Assembly (NCBI GenBank): GCA_963726575.1
Contig: CAVSCR010000003.1
Span: 868,001-932,000, forward strand
Origin: CAVSCR01 sp963726575
GTDB lineage: Bacteria; Actinomycetota; Actinomycetes; JAHEKZ01
DNA length: 64,000 nt
Direction of reading: 5' to 3'
In this document: positions 15,761-24,417 of the stretch, piece by piece
Layout: each line of letters starts with the position of its first letter
Position numbering within the stretch: position 1 is the stretch's first letter
Translations under genes and position numbers: made by a program
The notes under the pieces: model-generated
Database searches by the model: none
What the model saw: only the letters and a program-made list of their open reading frames with translations
Told to the model about the DNA's origin: nothing

Positions 15761-17211
15761 CAGCTGACGCCCTGTGTCTGCGTGGTCCAGCGCGGACCGG
15801 CCGGAGTGTCCTCGATGAGGATGCCCGCCTCGGCGAGCTGGTCGCGGATGGCGTCGGCGGCGGCGAAGTCCTTGCGGGTTCGTGCATCGGTGCGTTGTTG
15901 CAGCGCGACTCCGACCAGTGCGTCGATCGTCGCGGCCGAGTCGCCGCCGGAGCTGCGCTGTTCGCGCCACGGAGCTGCCAACGGGTCGACGCCGAGGACG
16001 TCGAGCATGCGACGCACGTCGGACAGCAACACCAGAACGCGCGCCTCGTCGGTGGTTGCGGCGTCGAGCAGGCGGTTGCCCTCGGTCACGGTCTCGTGCA
16101 GAACGGCGAGGCCGGCCGGTACGCCGAGGTCGTCGTCCATGGCGGCCGCGAACGCGTCGGGCATGTTGGGCTTGGCCCGTAACGCAGTTCCGACGAGCTC
16201 GGCGGCGCGCAATACGAAGCGCTCCAGCCGTCGGTACGACGATGCCGTCTCGGACAGCGCGTCTTCGGAGAACTCCTGGTGGGAGCGGTAGTGGGCGCTG
16301 AGGAGGTAGTAGCGCAGCTCGACCGGGCGCACCCGCTTGACGACCTCGCGCACGAGCAGCGAGTTGCCGAGCGACTTGCTCATCTTCTCGCCCGACGTGG
16401 TGACCCATGCGTTGTGCAGCCAGTAGTTCGCGAACCCGTCGCCCGCCGCGCGTGACTGGGCGATCTCGTTCTCGTGGTGGGGGAACACCAGGTCGATGCC
16501 ACCGCCGTGGATGTCGAACTGCGGGCCCAGGTACTTGGTGACCATGGCGGAGCACTCCAGGTGCCAGCCGGGACGTCCCGGGCCCCATGGCGTCGGCCAC
16601 GTGGGCTCCCCCGGCTTGGCGCCCTTCCACAAGGCGAAGTCACGCGGGTCGCGCTTGTGTTCAGTCGTGGAGTCGGCCGCGGGCAGCATCTCGTCGATCT
16701 TCTGACCGCTCAGCGACCCGTAGTCGGGGTACGACGCCACGTCGAAGTAGACGTCACCACCGGCTGCATAGGCGTGACCGGCGTCGATCAGCCGCTGCAT
16801 CAGCTCGATCATCTCCGGCACGTGGCCGGTGGCCCGGGGCTCCCCGGTGGCCGGCAGGCAGCCGAGGGCGTCGTAGGCCCAGGTGAAGGCGCGCTCGTTG
16901 CGCAGCGCGAGGTTCCAGAACGGCACGCCTTCGCTCGCGGCCCCGGCCAGGATCTTGTCGTCGATGTCGGTGACGTTGCGGATGAACGTGACGTGGTAGC
17001 CGCGGTAGGCCAACCAGCGGCGCAGGACGTCGAAGTCGATGCCGCTGCGGATGTGGCCGATGTGCGGCGGCGACTGCACGGTGGCGCCGCACAGGTAGAT
17101 CGAGGCCCGTCCTGCGACCAACGGCACGAACGGGCGGACGCTGCGGGCTGCCGTGTCGTAGAAGCGCAACCCGGTGGTCGGGTTGCGCGCGTCGGACCCG
17201 TCGGCGCTCAC
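15760..17211 (-). CDS. cysS: Cysteinyl-tRNA synthetase
   Basis: 483 residues from GTG. Class I synthetase motifs are intact: PHIGHIRSG (HIGH) and GEKMSKSLGN (KMSKS). Zinc ligands for cysteine discrimination are visible in YLCGATV, HLECSAM and FPHHENE. The usual YVCGPTVY motif is slightly altered (YLCGATVQ). The C-terminal anticodon-binding region (ADAIRDQLAEAGILIEDTP, then GPRW) is standard. It charges tRNA-Cys. A truncated open frame upstream of the GTG was ignored because it has no ribosome site. First gene of the cysS-rlmB-DUF202-DUF202 operon. Confidence 0.93.
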   Translation of the reverse strand: MSADGSDARNPTTGLRFYDTAARSVRPFVPLVAGRASIYLCGATVQSPPHIGHIRSGIDFDVLRRWLAYRGYHVTFIRNVTDIDDKILAGAASEGVPFWNLALRNERAFTWAYDALGCLPATGEPRATGHVPEMIELMQRLIDAGHAYAAGGDVYFDVASYPDYGSLSGQKIDEMLPAADSTTEHKRDPRDFALWKGAKPGEPTWPTPWGPGRPGWHLECSAMVTKYLGPQFDIHGGGIDLVFPHHENEIAQSRAAGDGFANYWLHNAWVTTSGEKMSKSLGNSLLVREVVKRVRPVELRYYLLSAHYRSHQEFSEDALSETASSYRRLERFVLRAAELVGTALRAKPNMPDAFAAAMDDDLGVPAGLAVLHETVTEGNRLLDAATTDEARVLVLLSDVRRMLDVLGVDPLAAPWREQRSSGGDSAATIDALVGVALQQRTDARTRKDFAAADAIRDQLAEAGILIEDTPAGPRWTTQTQGVS

Positions 17212-17266
17212 GGGGCAAAGGCTATCGGCCCCGTCACGACACACCCCCCGTCACAACCCCTCCCCT

Positions 17267-17328
17267 GTTGATCTTGGACTTGATGGGTATGTTGATCTTG
17301 GAAACCCAGCATCTTCTCCTTGATCAAC
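17267..17328 (+). repeat. 62-bp dispersed repeat A, copy 1
   Basis: Begins GTTGATCTTGGACTT and ends CCTTGATCAAC, with a second GTTGATCTTG in the middle. It lies between the cysS start and the end of the PPOX gene, both on the minus strand. This is the only copy whose orientation is opposite to its flanking tandem genes. Confidence 0.9.
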
Positions 17329-17355
17329 ACGACGGGATCGACGCGACGGTCGGTG

Positions 17356-17754
17356 TCAGTCGTAGGTCAGCACCCGGTCGGCGCTGACGCGGACGACCAC
17401 TCGGACGTGGTCGGTGCCGTCGTCACCGGTGAACCGTTCCTCGCCGTGGTACTTCGCGACGAGCGCGTCGATCAACGCGACTCCCCCGTCACGGGTCATC
17501 GACGCGGTGCCCCGCACCTCGACGTAGAAGTAGGGGTCGTCTCGCGGGTACACGAGCACGCTGACCCGATGGTCGCGCAGCAGGTTGGCGTGCTTGCGCC
17601 GGCCCTCGACCGTGGAGAACACCAGGTCGTCGCCCTCGCGGGTGATCCAGACCAGCGACAGCTGCGGACCACCGTCGGGCTGCAGCGTGGCGACCGTGGC
17701 GTACTCGCGACGATCGATCAGCGCCTTGACGGCGTCGGGCAGCGGGACGGCCAC
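17356..17754 (-). CDS. PPOX-class (F420/FMN-binding split-barrel) oxidoreductase
   Basis: 132 residues from GTG. The split beta-barrel pattern is seen in REYATVATLQPDGGPQLSLV, then WITREGDDLVFSTVEGRRKHANL, VSVLVYPRDDPYFYVEVRG and RVVVRVSADRVLTYD. Proteins of this size in actinobacteria usually bind F420 (or FMN) and reduce unknown substrates or biliverdin. Cofactor assignment is an inference. It is divergent from the LacI-type regulator, which might control it. Confidence 0.85.
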   Translation of the reverse strand: MAVPLPDAVKALIDRREYATVATLQPDGGPQLSLVWITREGDDLVFSTVEGRRKHANLLRDHRVSVLVYPRDDPYFYVEVRGTASMTRDGGVALIDALVAKYHGEERFTGDDGTDHVRVVVRVSADRVLTYD

Positions 17755-17876
17755 GCTGCGAAAGGTACCCGGCCGACGGGAACCGCTGGCGTCGGCCGGC
17801 CCGAAACGTTTAGGCTGCCGAAAAGTTCGACCCGACGTGTCACGCTGACACCGATCGACCTGGAGGAGCCATCCCG

Positions 17877-18914
17877 ATCGAGCCTGCTGCGCCCCAGCGG
17901 GGCACCGGAGCGCGGCGACCGCCGCGGGCCCGGCTGCGCGACGTCGCAAAGCAGGCGGGGGTGTCGATCGCCACGGCCTCGGAGGCGCTGAACAACCGCG
18001 GCCGCGTCGCAGAGGCCACCAGGAACCGGGTGCGCGAGGCGGCCGACGACCTCGGCTATCACCCCGACCGGCTGGCTCGTAGCCTGCGCAGTGGTCGGTC
18101 CCGGTTGCTGGGCGTCTCGTTGCGGTTGTTCGCCGACGATCCCGACTCGTACCCGCTCGACCCGTACTTCGCGTTGCTCATCTCGGCGGCCGCCGCGGCC
18201 GCGATGCGTCGCGGCTATGCACTCGCGCTGCTGCCCGATGATCCCGACGGTGTGGTGACGTCGCAGCTCCCCGTCGAAGCGATGCTCGTGGCCGACGCGG
18301 TGGAGGGTGACCCGTTGCTCGAGCGGGCCTACGCCATGGGCGTGCCGGTGGTCACTGACAACCGGCCGAACGATCCGCGTGCCGTGCTCATCGCCGACAT
18401 CGACCACGACGCTCTGGTCTCGAAGCTCTACGGCCACCTGTCAGAGCGCGGGTCGCGGCGCCCGGGACTGCTGAGCGTCACGGACAACACCGTCTTCCCC
18501 CACGGCGTGGAGCAGGCGTTCACGACGTGGTGCCAGCAACGCGGTCTTCACCCCCACATCGAGCGCGCCGACCCCAACGATGTCAGCGCGCAGGAAGCAG
18601 CGGCGCTGCGGCTCTGGGACGACGAGTGCGACGCCGTGTTCGGCCTGGCCGACGTGTCCGGCTCGGCGCTGCTGGCCACCGCGCTCGCAACCGGACACCG
18701 GGTGCCCTACGACCTCATGGTCGCCTGCTGCTCGGAGGACCTGCGCTACACCCAGACCAGCCCACCGGTCACCACCATGAGCCTGGTCCCGATCGCCATG
18801 GCCGAGCTCGGCGTCGAGATGGCCATCGACGCGATCGAGAACGGGATGCCGGTGGAGCCGCAGGTGAGGTTGTTGAAGCCGGCCCTGCACATGCGTCACT
18901 CGACGCGCAGCTGA
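17877..18914 (+). CDS. LacI-family transcriptional regulator with non-standard start
   Basis: About 345 residues. The HTH (LRDVAKQAGVSIATASEALN) and hinge (LARSLRSGRSRLLGVSL) are followed by a sugar-type periplasmic-binding domain ending in ELGVEMAIDAIENG. No ATG, GTG or TTG lies in frame upstream of the HTH back to the preceding stop; the first GTG (17961) would cut the HTH in half. A perfect GGAGGAG at 17862-17868 sits 8 bases before ATC 17877, so a rare ATC start or a sequence error is likely. Divergent from the PPOX gene. Effector unknown. Confidence 0.8.
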   Translation: MEPAAPQRGTGARRPPRARLRDVAKQAGVSIATASEALNNRGRVAEATRNRVREAADDLGYHPDRLARSLRSGRSRLLGVSLRLFADDPDSYPLDPYFALLISAAAAAAMRRGYALALLPDDPDGVVTSQLPVEAMLVADAVEGDPLLERAYAMGVPVVTDNRPNDPRAVLIADIDHDALVSKLYGHLSERGSRRPGLLSVTDNTVFPHGVEQAFTTWCQQRGLHPHIERADPNDVSAQEAAALRLWDDECDAVFGLADVSGSALLATALATGHRVPYDLMVACCSEDLRYTQTSPPVTTMSLVPIAMAELGVEMAIDAIENGMPVEPQVRLLKPALHMRHSTRS

Positions 18915-18934
18915 CCGGAGCGCACTGAATCGTT

Positions 18935-18976
18935 GTTGATCAAGGAGAAGATGCTGGGTTCTTTGAAGATCAACTT
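18935..18976 (-). repeat. Dispersed repeat A, copy 2 (truncated)
   Basis: Keeps the TGATCAAC end, the AGAAGATGCTGGGTT core and the middle AGATCAACTT, but lacks the outer 20 bases. It lies between the convergent lacI-type gene and ispF, and the ispF stop codon (TGA at 18972-18970) is made from repeat sequence. Confidence 0.85.
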
Positions 18977-19464
18977 GGTAGGGGGTTTGGAGGGGCACTG
19001 TTCTCGAGGAGGGCGGTGGCGAGGGCGGCGACACCTTCGTCGCGGCCCGTGAGGCCGAGGCCGTCGCTGGTCGTCGCCGACACCGAGACCGGGGCGCCGA
19101 CCACCGCGGACAGCACGGCCTGCGCCTCGTCGCGCCGCTCGCCGATCTTCGGGCGGTTGCCGATCACCTGCACCACCGCGTTCGACACCCGCCAGCCGTT
19201 GGCCTCCAGCAGGCGCACGCACTCGGTCAGCAACGCCACCCCCGACGCGTCGGCCCACTGCGGGTCGTCGGTGCCGAACACCGAGCCGAGATCGCCGAGT
19301 CCCGCCGCGGACAGCAACGCGTCGCACAACGCATGCGCCGCCACGTCACCGTCGGAATGACCCGCACACCCGACCCGTTCGTCGGGCCACAACAATCCGG
19401 CCAGATGCATCGGCACACCGGCGACGAGGGCGTGGACGTCGACGCCGAGTCCGACCCGGGTCAC
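18970..19464 (-). CDS. ispF: 2-C-methyl-D-erythritol 2,4-cyclodiphosphate synthase
   Basis: 164 residues. Catalyses the CMP-releasing cyclisation in the non-mevalonate isoprenoid pathway. Zinc ligands are in GLGVDVHAL (Asp, His) and AGHSDGDV (His), and SATTSDGLGLTGRDEG is the family C-terminal signature. It overlaps ispD by 4 bp. The last three codons and stop are supplied by a truncated copy of repeat A, so the natural C-terminus may have been altered slightly. Confidence 0.95.
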   Translation of the reverse strand: MTRVGLGVDVHALVAGVPMHLAGLLWPDERVGCAGHSDGDVAAHALCDALLSAAGLGDLGSVFGTDDPQWADASGVALLTECVRLLEANGWRVSNAVVQVIGNRPKIGERRDEAQAVLSAVVGAPVSVSATTSDGLGLTGRDEGVAALATALLENSAPPNPLPS

Positions 19465-20168
19465 CGCGGGTTCCCTGCGGAGCGACGACGGGCCAGCACT
19501 GCCTCGGCCAGCACGAGGTCGAGCGGCCGCGTCACCTTGAACGCCTCTTCACTGCCCGGGATCACCAGCACCGTTCCGCCGATCCGCTCCACCAACGCAG
19601 CGTCGTCGGTGGCGGTGTCGTCGTCGGCCGCCGCGGCGTGGGCGCGTCGCAGCACGTCGGGGCGGAAGCCCTGAGGCGTCTGCACAGCGCGCAGGTTCTT
19701 GCGGTCCAACGTCTGCTCGACCCGGCCCGCGGGGTCCACCTGCTTGATCGTGTCCGGCATCGCCATACCCGGCACCACCGCGTCGGCTCCCCCGGCGTCG
19801 ACCGCCGACGCCACTGAGTCCACGAGTTCGGGCGGTGCAAGCGGACGCGCAGCATCGTGCACGAGCACGACGTCGACGTCTGGGGGCAACACCTCCAGGG
19901 CCGCCGCCACTGAGGCGCGACGCGTCGCACCGCCGGCCACCACCACCACCTCGGCGTCGCCGGAGACGCCGGCCAGCAGCGAGCGGACGAACGCCACCTC
20001 CTGCTCGGGGGCGGCTACCACGACCAGCGAGACGGTGCGGGCCGAGCTCAGCGCCCGGACGGCGTGGACGAGCAGCGGTTGCCCACCGACCTCACGCAGG
20101 GCCTTGGGGGCGCCGGGGCCGAGGCGCTCACCGCGGCCGGCTGCCGGCACCAGTCCCGCCACCAACAC
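19461..20168 (-). CDS. ispD: 2-C-methyl-D-erythritol 4-phosphate cytidylyltransferase
   Basis: 235 residues. The CTP-binding loop PAAGRGERLGPGAPKAL, VLVHDAARPL and QTPQGFR are all present, with TDDAALVE near the C-terminus. It makes CDP-methylerythritol for isoprenoid precursors. Translated just upstream of ispF with a 4-bp overlap and downstream of the PIN-TRAM gene (23-bp gap), so all three probably share a transcript, as in many actinobacteria. Confidence 0.95.
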   Translation of the reverse strand: MLVAGLVPAAGRGERLGPGAPKALREVGGQPLLVHAVRALSSARTVSLVVVAAPEQEVAFVRSLLAGVSGDAEVVVVAGGATRRASVAAALEVLPPDVDVVLVHDAARPLAPPELVDSVASAVDAGGADAVVPGMAMPDTIKQVDPAGRVEQTLDRKNLRAVQTPQGFRPDVLRRAHAAAADDDTATDDAALVERIGGTVLVIPGSEEAFKVTRPLDLVLAEAVLARRRSAGNPR

Positions 20169-20191
20169 CTCGGGCTCCTTGCGTCGTCGGG

Positions 20192-21331
20192 CTACCGCCG
20201 ACTCGACGCCGACGGTACGGGGGCCGTCCGGTCGTCGCCGACCACCTCGTCGACCGGGCGGGCGAAGACCATCCTGCCGTTAGCCGTGGTCAGCACGCTC
20301 GTGACCAGGCCGAGCACCTCGTGGCCGATCAGGTCGCGCGAGCGCTCGACCACGACCATCGTGCCGTCGTCCAGGTAGCCGACCGCCTGGCCGGACTCCT
20401 TGCCGGCCTTGGTCAGCAGCACGTGCACCTCGTCGCCGGCCGTGACCGGCGGGCGCATCGCCAGCGCGAGTCGGTGCATGTTGAGAACTCGCACTCCGGC
20501 GATCGACGCGGCCTTGGCGAGGTTGGAGTCGAGGGTGAGCAGCGCGGCGTCCTGGTCGATGCAGATCCGCACGAGCTTGGCGTCGACCTCGGGCACGGCC
20601 GGCAGGTCGGCCTCCAGGATCTCGACCTCGACACCGGGTTCGCGCTTCAGCGCCTCGAGCACGTCGAGTCCCCGACGTCCCTTGGTCCGACGCCCGTCGT
20701 CCCCGGCGTCGGCGAGCCCTTGCAGCTCGGTGATGATCGGGGTGGGCACGACCATGGTGCCGTGGAGGAATCCGGCGCGCACGATGTCGAGGATGCGACC
20801 GTCGATCGCGACCGAGGAGTCGACGACGCGCGGGTACGACGATGCGGCCCGTTGCGCGGGTGCCATCCCGGCGCGTGCGCCGAAGATGCCCAGCACCGTC
20901 GCGCGCTTGTTGGCGCCGATGCGGTAGCCGAGCAAGCCGAGCGTCACGACGGAGAATCCGAACAACGGCACCGAGAGCGCGGGCGTACGCAAGAAGAAGA
21001 CCGGCCACGCGAACGCGACGCCGATGAGACCACCGACCAGTCCGCCGAACGTCCCGGCCACGATCTCTTCAGCACTCACGCCGCGCAGTGCCTGTTCGGT
21101 GCGGCCCACCGCCTTGAACGTGGTGCGGCCCAGCACGCCGCCGAGCGCATAGCCAACGCCACAGCCGACGATGATGCCGATCCACGCAGCGCCGAACGGA
21201 CCGAGGCTGACACCGTCGCTGCGCAGCAGGCTGCCGACCATCGAGCCGATGCCGGCGAAGAACACGACCGTGAGCAGCCGCAACAGCTCGACCACTCCGT
21301 TGGGCACACGGGTCCGACGTGGGCGCCTCAC
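20192..21331 (-). CDS. PIN and TRAM domain membrane protein (YacL-like)
   Basis: 379 residues. Four membrane helices occupy the first ~140 residues. A PIN nuclease-fold domain follows (RVVDSSVAIDGRILDIV with conserved Asp; LLTLDSNLAKAA), and a TRAM RNA-binding domain closes it (GQAVGYLDDGTMVVVE). Such proteins are thought to be membrane-tethered RNases or RNA binders. It is downstream of carD, separated by a likely terminator at 21369-21387, and upstream of ispD-ispF. Confidence 0.9.
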   Translation of the reverse strand: MRRPRRTRVPNGVVELLRLLTVVFFAGIGSMVGSLLRSDGVSLGPFGAAWIGIIVGCGVGYALGGVLGRTTFKAVGRTEQALRGVSAEEIVAGTFGGLVGGLIGVAFAWPVFFLRTPALSVPLFGFSVVTLGLLGYRIGANKRATVLGIFGARAGMAPAQRAASSYPRVVDSSVAIDGRILDIVRAGFLHGTMVVPTPIITELQGLADAGDDGRRTKGRRGLDVLEALKREPGVEVEILEADLPAVPEVDAKLVRICIDQDAALLTLDSNLAKAASIAGVRVLNMHRLALAMRPPVTAGDEVHVLLTKAGKESGQAVGYLDDGTMVVVERSRDLIGHEVLGLVTSVLTTANGRMVFARPVDEVVGDDRTAPVPSASSRR

Positions 21332-21368
21332 GTGTGGCCCTCCTGACGGCGTACGACAGCAAAACGGA

Positions 21369-21387
21369 CGAGAACCTGAGGTTCTCG
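21369..21387 (-). terminator. Terminator downstream of carD
   Basis: A perfect 8-bp stem (CGAGAACC/GGTTCTCG) with a 3-base loop, followed on the minus strand by TCCGTTTT. It is placed 32 bases after the carD stop and before the PIN-TRAM gene, so it could attenuate rather than fully stop read-through. Confidence 0.75.
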
Positions 21388-21418
21388 CCCGTTCGCTGAC
21401 GGTCGTGCCGACGCGCAG

Positions 21419-21901
21419 CTAGGAGGCAAGCACCTCATCGAGGATGGCCTCGGCCTTGTCCTCGTTGGTCTTCTCGGCAAGTGCGAGCTCGGACACAAGG
21501 ATCTGGCGGGCCTTGGCCAGCATCCGCTTCTCGCCGGCGGACAGGCCACGGTCCTTCTCACGGCGCCAGAGGTCGCGCACGACCTCGGCCACCTTGATCA
21601 CGTCGCCGGACGCCAGCTTCTCGAGGTTGGCCTTGTACCGGCGCGACCAGTTGGTCGGCTCCTCGGTGTACGGGGCCCGCAGCACGTCGAACACCCGGTG
21701 AAGGCCCTCGGCGTTGACCACGTCGCGCACGCCGACGTACTCGGCATTGTCGGCCGGGACGCGCACGGTGAGGTCGCCCTGAGTGACCTTGAGCACGAGG
21801 TAGAGGCGCTCCTCGCCCTTGACGGTTCGGGTCTCCATGGCCTCGATCTTGGCGGCCCCGTGGTGCGGGTAGACGACGGTCTCGCCGACCTTGAACGTCA
21901 T
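21419..21901 (-). CDS. carD: CarD-family RNA polymerase-binding regulator
   Basis: 160 residues, the usual length. The N-terminal RNAP-interaction domain (FKVGETVVYPHHGAAKIEAM) resembles the Mfd/TRCF RID, and the C-terminal helical DNA-binding domain contains the conserved Trp in RDLWRREKDRGLS. CarD stabilises open promoter complexes, particularly at rRNA promoters. It is divergent from a thioredoxin-like membrane protein gene, with about 220 bp between starts. Confidence 0.95.
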   Translation of the reverse strand: MTFKVGETVVYPHHGAAKIEAMETRTVKGEERLYLVLKVTQGDLTVRVPADNAEYVGVRDVVNAEGLHRVFDVLRAPYTEEPTNWSRRYKANLEKLASGDVIKVAEVVRDLWRREKDRGLSAGEKRMLAKARQILVSELALAEKTNEDKAEAILDEVLAS

Positions 21902-22120
21902 AAGGCAAACCCCTCGCGTGCTGTTGTGGACTCCCAGGGTAACACGCCATTGACCAACGCCGGAACGCGTTTGCGCAGGTCAGGGGCATGATGAGGGGTC
22001 ATGTCGCCCCCTCCTGGGGGTTGACACACGACCCTGTTTCGTGCCCTCGTCATCAAACTGCGGCCCAACTGCCACCCCCGGCCCGGTTCCGCCACGACGC
22101 CGCGGGCGGATACTGACGCC

Positions 22121-22948
22121 ATGACCGGTCGGTCGGCCCAACCGGACCCCCAGGGACACCACGACGACCTCGATCCCCAGGACGCCGCGCGCCTCACCCT
22201 GCTCGTGCCCGACGACGCCAGCGCCCTGGAGGGCGACCGGCTCGCCTGGCTGGCCGAGGTCCAGGCCGGGCGCGAGGCCGGCCCGTCGGGTGGGCGAGGC
22301 GAGCGCCACGACGCGATCGCCGTGCGGCAGCGGCTGGGCGGCCCTCAGGTCTTCGTCGCGCCGCGGCCGCGTCGGCGGCTGGCGATCCTGGCCGGCGTCA
22401 CCGCCTGTGCCGTGCTGGCCATGTCCGTGCTCGGCGCGACGTTGGCGCTGTTCTCCCCCGGTGCTCGACCCCTCGTCACCGCCACGGTCCCGCTCGCGGT
22501 CAGCCCGGCGGAGCCGGGCAGCCTCGGCGCGCTGCTGCCGGCGGCCACCCTCACCAGTGACACCGGCAGCGTCGCGAGCACCGATCTGCGCCCGGCCGTC
22601 GTGGCGCTGGTCCCCGTCGGATGCACCGACTGCACCCAGCGGCTGGCCAACGTGGCTGCCCAGGCAGCGGAGTACCAGCTGCCGCTGTTCCTCGTGGGCG
22701 GGCCGAGCCAGCACGCCCAGCTGCAGACCCTGGCCTCCGGTCTGGCCGGCCGATCGGTGCAGACCCTGCTCGACCGGAACCTGACGCTGCGCACCACGTT
22801 CGTCCCTGTGGCGAGCGGGTCGGACAGCCTCCTGCTCCTGCTCGTGCGGGCCGACGGCACCCTTTACACCGTCGTCGACAACCCGGCAGCAGGGACGCGG
22901 CTCGAGCCTTCGCTCGTGCACATCGGCAGCTCGACCGCCGGCCACTGA
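22121..22948 (+). CDS. Membrane-anchored protein with thioredoxin-like domain
   Basis: 275 residues. A cytosolic N-terminus of ~85 residues ends in a basic stretch (RPRRRLAI), one membrane helix follows (LAGVTACAVLAMSVLGATLALF), then an outside domain. In that domain VVALVPVGCTDCTQRLANVA resembles the CxxC (here Cys-Thr-Asp-Cys) site of thioredoxin-fold proteins. This could be an extracytoplasmic redox protein, but no cis-Pro motif is obvious. 9 bp upstream of the UbiA gene, so an operon. Confidence 0.6.
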   Translation: MTGRSAQPDPQGHHDDLDPQDAARLTLLVPDDASALEGDRLAWLAEVQAGREAGPSGGRGERHDAIAVRQRLGGPQVFVAPRPRRRLAILAGVTACAVLAMSVLGATLALFSPGARPLVTATVPLAVSPAEPGSLGALLPAATLTSDTGSVASTDLRPAVVALVPVGCTDCTQRLANVAAQAAEYQLPLFLVGGPSQHAQLQTLASGLAGRSVQTLLDRNLTLRTTFVPVASGSDSLLLLLVRADGTLYTVVDNPAAGTRLEPSLVHIGSSTAGH

Positions 22949-22957
22949 CGTCAGGCG

Positions 22958-23821
22958 ATGACGCAGCCGCGACGCCTGGCGACCACCCAACGCCTGCCCG
23001 CTCTGCTGCGGAGCACCCATCCCGGACCCTCGCTGGCGGTCACGACGGTGGCCACGGCCCTGGCGGTCGCCGTGGGCCGCGGAGTCGCCGGTTCGCTGGT
23101 GGTGGCGACGTCGATCCTGCTGGGACAGGTGTGCATCGGGTCGACCAACGACCTGCTCGACCGCGACCGCGACCGGGTGGCCGGGCGAACGGACAAGCCT
23201 GCGGCCAGTGGGCAGGTGGGCGCAGCCGTCCTCACCGGCTTCGCCTGGGCCACCGGCGTAGGCGGCCTGCTCATCGCCGTGCTGGCAGGTCCATGGGCTG
23301 CCGCGGCGACCGCCGGCGTGCTCGCCGGCGGGCTTGCCTACGACCTGGGGTTGAAGTCCACCGTCTGGTCGTGGCTGCCGTTCGTCGTCTCGTTCGGGCT
23401 GCTTCCTGCCGTGGCGACTCTGGGGCTGCCGGGGCATCCGTGGCCACCGCCGTGGGCCATGGCCTGCGGCGCCCTGCTCGGCGTGGCGGCGCACCTGGCC
23501 AATGCGCTGCCCGACCTCGCCGACGATGCTGCGGCAGGCGTCGTCGGGCTGCCGCACCGGCTTGGCCAGCGGGCCAGCCTGCGGGTGTGCGCCGGGCTGC
23601 TCGTGGTGGTGGCCCTGACGCTCGTCCTGGCACCTGCCGGTCGACCCGCCCTCGGCGCGTGGGTGGCGCTCGGGCTGGCGGTGGGTGCGAGCGCGTGGCT
23701 GCTAGGGGTGGCGTCGACCGCCACGCGCACCGCCTTCGCCGTGGTGGCGGGGGTGGCGGTGATCGACGTGCTGTTGCTCGTGGCGCAGGGCAACGCCTTT
23801 CTGAGCGGATCCGGCCGCTAG
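22958..23821 (+). CDS. UbiA-family prenyltransferase
   Basis: 287 residues with about eight to nine membrane helices. The first Asp-rich motif NDLLDRDRD (with RVAGRTDKP after it) and the second, NALPDLADD, are the two prenyl-diphosphate Mg-binding sites of the UbiA superfamily. It prenylates an unidentified aromatic or other acceptor, for example in quinone or lipid synthesis. It lies between the thioredoxin-like protein and a lipoprotein on the same strand. No other menaquinone gene is in the window. Confidence 0.88.
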   Translation: MTQPRRLATTQRLPALLRSTHPGPSLAVTTVATALAVAVGRGVAGSLVVATSILLGQVCIGSTNDLLDRDRDRVAGRTDKPAASGQVGAAVLTGFAWATGVGGLLIAVLAGPWAAAATAGVLAGGLAYDLGLKSTVWSWLPFVVSFGLLPAVATLGLPGHPWPPPWAMACGALLGVAAHLANALPDLADDAAAGVVGLPHRLGQRASLRVCAGLLVVVALTLVLAPAGRPALGAWVALGLAVGASAWLLGVASTATRTAFAVVAGVAVIDVLLLVAQGNAFLSGSGR

Positions 23822-23862
23822 GCTGCCGCCGATCTCGTCTCGCGATCGAGGAGCCAACGCCC

Positions 23863-24417
23863 GTGATGCGTAACGTCCGCCGCGGACTCACCGCCGTCGC
23901 CGTCGCGGCCATCGCCGTGTCGCTCACTGCGTGCGGCGCCGGCAAGAACGCGCAGACGAACCACTTCTACATGCCCGCCAGTGGACGCAACGTCGACGTG
24001 CCCAACCCGGTGAGCTACCACGAGCCGTGGATGGCGATCCGCAACACGATCCTGGTGACGTCCACGGATCACCCGTCGAGGTCGACGCTGATCGTGGCCT
24101 TCGTCAACAACGACGTCGACGACGACCTGCTCACGTCGCTGACGGTCGACGGAGTTGCGCAACAGCTGCCCAGCGGCGGGATCCCGCTGCCCAATCACAC
24201 GCTCGTCAGCGTCGGCTGGCTGAACAGCCACTACTTCATCACTGTCAAGGGGATCACGGCCAAGCCTGGTGACTGGGTGCCGGTGACGCTGACATTCAAG
24301 AACGCCGCGCGCGCGTCGTTCAACATCCTCAACGTGTTCGACACCGGCGACTACTCGAAGGTGCCGGTGCTGGCGAAGAGCGTCGCCCTCACCCGCCCGC
24401 TGCTGACCGCCGGCTAG
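23863..24417 (+). CDS. Hypothetical lipoprotein
   Basis: About 184 residues from GTG (next codon ATG is an alternative), with GAGGAG 9 bases upstream. The signal peptide ends in a lipobox, SLTAC followed by GAG, so Cys is lipidated and the protein is held on the outer face of the membrane. The mature part is beta-rich (STLIVAFVNNDVDDDLLTSL, WVPVTLTFKNA) and reminiscent of small immunoglobulin-like or copper-chaperone-like lipoproteins; no Met/His copper motif is evident. Its TAG stop overlaps the convergent regX3 stop. Confidence 0.75.
   Translation: MMRNVRRGLTAVAVAAIAVSLTACGAGKNAQTNHFYMPASGRNVDVPNPVSYHEPWMAIRNTILVTSTDHPSRSTLIVAFVNNDVDDDLLTSLTVDGVAQQLPSGGIPLPNHTLVSVGWLNSHYFITVKGITAKPGDWVPVTLTFKNAARASFNILNVFDTGDYSKVPVLAKSVALTRPLLTAG

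Noticed and set aside
17961..18914. GTG at 17961 as the start of the LacI-type regulator
   Set aside because: It would remove the first half of the helix-turn-helix and has no ribosome site; the GGAGGAG upstream points to a longer protein.
22010..22050. Sigma-70 promoter with TTGACA at 22021
   Set aside because: The -35 is perfect, but no -10-like hexamer is found at 16-18 bases; too weak to list.
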